From Loktanella atrilutea (GTDB taxonomy: Bacteria; Pseudomonadota; Alphaproteobacteria; Rhodobacterales; Rhodobacteraceae): 64,000 nucleotides of DNA. The DNA lies in the NCBI RefSeq assembly GCF_900128995.1, contig NZ_FQUE01000004.1, forward strand, positions 1 to 64,000, read 5' to 3'. The translations under genes and the position numbers were made by a program. The notes beneath the pieces were generated by a model. That model saw nothing but the letters and a program-made list of their open reading frames with translations. It searched no databases and was not told the origin of the DNA. Positions 61,670-64,000 of the stretch are shown here, piece after piece (within the stretch, counting starts at the first letter, position 1; each line of letters starts with the position of its first letter).

Positions 61670-63403
61670 ATGACCGACGCCGCCCGTCACATCGACGTCC
61701 GCGACCTGAATTCCGTGCGGCGGGCCGCTCGGAACGAACCTGAACTGGTACTGGGCGACGACTGGGTCGCGCCCCAGTCCGCATCAGAGCGCGAGATGAT
61801 GCGCCAGCGCAAGGTCCGGCGGCTGGTCAACCTGCGCTCGTCGCCCATCGCACGCAAGATCATCACCTTTAACCTTCTGGCGATGATCCTGCTGGTCGCC
61901 GGGGTGCTGTATCTCAACCCCTCGCGCGACAATCTGGCCTACCAGCGGGCCAACGGCCTGATGAACGAAGCAGAGCTGATCGCCGACGTGATGGAGGCGC
62001 GGATGCCGCGCACGGCGCCCGTCGATCTGGTCAGCGGCGACGGCATCGACGTGGCGCGGACGCTGCAAGAGATGGACCTGCGCGGCGGCATCGACGTCAG
62101 CATCTACAGCCCCTCCGGGCAGGTCGTGGCGACGGCTTCGGGCGCCGGCGGCTTCGCCGCGGCCAATGCCCTGCGCGGCGACGATGGCACGACCCTGATC
62201 ACCGACGCGCTGTCGCGGCTCTGGGACGGGCTGCGCGGCCTGATCGCGGCCGACCTGCCGCCCGCCGACGCGCCGCGCAACCTGACCGCCGACGATATCG
62301 CCGGTGTCATGGCGAACGGCGCCAACCTGCGCGCGATCGAAACGGCGCAGGGCACGAATTTCATCGTCTCGACCCCGATCGAACAGGGCGACCGCGCCGT
62401 CGGCGTGGTGTCGATCTCCAGCGCCGCCGGCGAGCTCGACGCACTCGTGAGCAGAGAGAGGGAGCAGGTGCTTCGGCTCTTTCTCGTCAGCATGGGTGTC
62501 AGCGTCATCCTCAGCCTCGTGCTCGCCTCGACCATCGCCAATCCGCTGGCCGACCTCGCCGCCGCGGCCGAAATGGGGCATGACAGGAACGCCCGCAAGA
62601 TGTCGCCCACCCGCGTGCGGATCCCCGATCTGACCGGCCGCCCGGACGAGATCGGGCGCCTCTCCGGCGCCCTGCGCGGCATGGTGCAGGCGCTCTACGA
62701 ACGGATCGAGGGGAATGAACAGTTTGCCGCCGACGTCGCGCACGAGATCAAGAACCCGCTCGCCTCGCTGCGCTCCGCCGTCGGCTCGCTTCGCATCGTC
62801 AAGAAAGAGGACCACCGCGCCAAGCTGCTGGAGGTCATCGAACACGACGTGCGCCGTCTGGACCGTCTGGTCAGCGACATCTCGAACGCTTCGCGCCTCG
62901 ATTCCGAACTGGTGAAGGAAGAGGAGGAGCCCTTCGACATTCTGCGGATGCTGGGCAACCTGAACGAATTCCTCGCCAAGGAGGCGGAGGCGAAAGGCGT
63001 CGAATACATCTCCGACCTGCCGGACCAGCCGCTGACGGTTCAGGGGCTGGAGGGGCGACTGGCGCAGGTCTTCGTCAACCTGATCACCAATGCGATCTCC
63101 TTCTGCGACGAAGGCGACGCGATTCGCGTCTGGGCCCGCCGGCGCGAAAACCGGATCCTCGTGGTGGTCGAGGATACCGGCCCCGGCATCCCCGACGGCG
63201 CGCTGACCAAGATCTTCAAGCGGTTCTATTCCGAACGGCCCGAAGGTCAGTTCGGCAACAACTCCGGCCTCGGCCTCGCCATCAGCAAGCAGATCGTAGA
63301 GGCGCACGGCGGCGTCATCTGGGCAGAGAACATCCGCCCGACCGCGGCCGACATCACGTCGGAACCTCTCGGCGCCCGGTTCGTCGTGGGCCTTCCGGTC
63401 TAG
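61670..63403 (+). CDS. chvG: ChvG sensor histidine kinase
   Basis: A 577-residue membrane kinase: cytosolic N-terminus, first helix ([19 protein letters not shown]), periplasmic domain of about 210 residues, second helix ([20 protein letters not shown]), HAMP, HisKA ([20 protein letters not shown]) and ATPase ([40 protein letters not shown]). Phosphorylates ChvI. The ATG at 61670 sits one base after the chvI stop. hprK and rapZ follow, as in other alphaproteobacteria. Confidence 0.95.
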   Translation: MTDAARHIDVRDLNSVRRAARNEPELVLGDDWVAPQSASEREMMRQRKVRRLVNLRSSPIARKIITFNLLAMILLVAGVLYLNPSRDNLAYQRANGLMNEAELIADVMEARMPRTAPVDLVSGDGIDVARTLQEMDLRGGIDVSIYSPSGQVVATASGAGGFAAANALRGDDGTTLITDALSRLWDGLRGLIAADLPPADAPRNLTADDIAGVMANGANLRAIETAQGTNFIVSTPIEQGDRAVGVVSISSAAGELDALVSREREQVLRLFLVSMGVSVILSLVLASTIANPLADLAAAAEMGHDRNARKMSPTRVRIPDLTGRPDEIGRLSGALRGMVQALYERIEGNEQFAADVAHEIKNPLASLRSAVGSLRIVKKEDHRAKLLEVIEHDVRRLDRLVSDISNASRLDSELVKEEEEPFDILRMLGNLNEFLAKEAEAKGVEYISDLPDQPLTVQGLEGRLAQVFVNLITNAISFCDEGDAIRVWARRRENRILVVVEDTGPGIPDGALTKIFKRFYSERPEGQFGNNSGLGLAISKQIVEAHGGVIWAENIRPTAADITSEPLGARFVVGLPV

Positions 63404-63405
63404 CC

Positions 63406-63828
63406 ATGGACCCCGACACCCCCGTTCACGCGACAGCCGTCGCCGTGGCGGACCGGGCCGTGCTGATCCGCGGCGCCTCCGGTCGCGGCAAGTCCGGCCT
63501 TGCCCTGCGGATGATCGCGCTGGGCGCCGTGCTGGTCGCCGACGACCGGGTCGTGCTGACCCGCCGCGGCGGCCTTGTCCACGCCAGCTGTCCCGCCGCC
63601 CTGCGCGGCCTGATCGAGGCGCGGGGCATGGGCCTTTTGCGGACGCCGCCCGCGCCGCCGACGCCGCTCGCCTGTGTCGTCGACCTCGACCACCACACGA
63701 CGGCACGCCTGCCGGTGCGCCAGTCGGTCACGGTTCTGGGATGCGACTTGCCCTTGCTTCATCCGGCGCCGGGTCTAGACTTCGCCGCGGCACTGATGCT
63801 GTACATGCGTGGCGGACGGAACGACTGA
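63406..63828 (+). CDS. hprK: HPr kinase/phosphorylase, short alphaproteobacterial form
   Basis: A 140-residue protein equal to the C-terminal catalytic half of HPrK: P-loop [20 protein letters not shown] and [14 protein letters not shown]. The N-terminal domain of Gram-positive HPrK is missing, as is usual in alphaproteobacteria. It phosphorylates HPr of the nitrogen/carbon PTS. Start is three bases after chvG; its stop overlaps the rapZ start (TGATG). Confidence 0.92.
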   Translation: MDPDTPVHATAVAVADRAVLIRGASGRGKSGLALRMIALGAVLVADDRVVLTRRGGLVHASCPAALRGLIEARGMGLLRTPPAPPTPLACVVDLDHHTTARLPVRQSVTVLGCDLPLLHPAPGLDFAAALMLYMRGGRND

Positions 63829-64000
63829 TGGCGCCAGAAATTCTGCGATCCGATGCCGTCGGAACCCGGGTCCTGCTGGTGACCGGACCCTCTGGCGCCG
63901 GGCGATCCACCGCGATCAACGCGCTGGAGGATCTGGGCTTCGAAGTCATCGACAACCTGCCGCTGTCGCTTCTGCCGCGCCTGCTCGACGGGCCGATGAC
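63828..64000 (+). CDS. rapZ: RNase adapter RapZ / nucleotide-binding protein, 5' fragment
   Basis: The first 57 codons of a P-loop protein: [20 protein letters not shown], then [18 protein letters not shown]. These are the Walker A and the DNLP motif of the RapZ (YvcJ/YhbJ) family. The gene runs past the window end. The order chvG-hprK-rapZ supports the call. Confidence 0.9.
   Translation, partial: MAPEILRSDAVGTRVLLVTGPSGAGRSTAINALEDLGFEVIDNLPLSLLPRLLDGPM

Noticed and set aside
1-64000. CRISPR arrays, prophage, integrons or insertion sequences
   Set aside because: No regularly spaced repeats, transposase, integrase or phage structural genes were seen; gene order is that of a stable chromosome.

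Overview
The window is GC-rich and almost fully coding, from an alphaproteobacterium that is very probably a member of the Rhodobacteraceae (Roseobacter/Paracoccus side). The evidence is the gene content and order: a xoxF-xoxG-xoxJ locus next to glutathione-dependent formaldehyde dehydrogenase, a phyR/nepR-ecfG-phyK general stress locus, coq9, the alphaproteobacterial order chvI-chvG-hprK-rapZ beside pckA, a methylsuccinyl-CoA dehydrogenase of the ethylmalonyl-CoA pathway, and a short intergenic repeat that I remember as typical of this family. There is no prophage, insertion sequence or CRISPR array.

Bases 1-20,540 are a C1/alcohol oxidation island. It opens with the end of a class III alcohol dehydrogenase, followed by lanthanide-type methanol dehydrogenase xoxF, its cytochrome xoxG and the periplasmic protein xoxJ. 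A convergent pair encodes a YVTN beta-propeller and a MxaD-like START-fold protein. Next comes an operon that resembles Pseudomonas putida pedA1A2BC (binding protein, beta-propeller, ATPase, ABC-2 permease), with two extra exported proteins of unknown function. A signalling set follows: a LuxR-type response regulator, a FIST-domain protein and a hybrid histidine kinase. The last two resemble the NosP/NahK pair. Two further unknown exported proteins follow. The island ends with a seven-gene minus-strand operon (MoxR ATPase, DUF58, small DUF4381-like membrane protein, two vWA proteins, MxaK-like protein, BatD-like protein) that corresponds to mxaRSACKL. No mxaFI is present in the window.

Bases 20,670-28,620 are mostly housekeeping: tRNA-Lys(UUU), dapF, mtaB, a ygiC/ygiB-type pair, pheT, a GST and mscL. 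Bases 28,660-37,300 are a stress region: a 51-residue membrane protein, phyK-ecfG-nepR divergent from phyR, a Crp/Fnr regulator, topoisomerase IB with DUF2945, DUF2254, an EAL-domain protein and rpsU. Several of these carry GGAAC-N16/17-(C/A)GTT promoter signatures on the right strand and at the right distance, so the region looks like a small EcfG regulon around its own regulators.

Bases 37,400-52,830 hold coq9, a quinone reductase, a TRIC-type channel, rnhA, ispH, a NYN protein, folK, rpoZ, a bifunctional (p)ppGpp enzyme, and the chain pdxJ - deaminase - Dabb - acpS - lepB - rnc - era - DUF1491 - recO - DUF421. Bases 52,900-64,000 hold an MFS transporter, mcd, a TauE-type permease, a phospholipase D-like protein, a DUF3859 protein, pckA, then chvI-chvG-hprK-rapZ running off the end. 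Start codons were chosen by ribosome-binding-site position and family length. Several genes overlap by ATGA or GTGA, which implies translational coupling.
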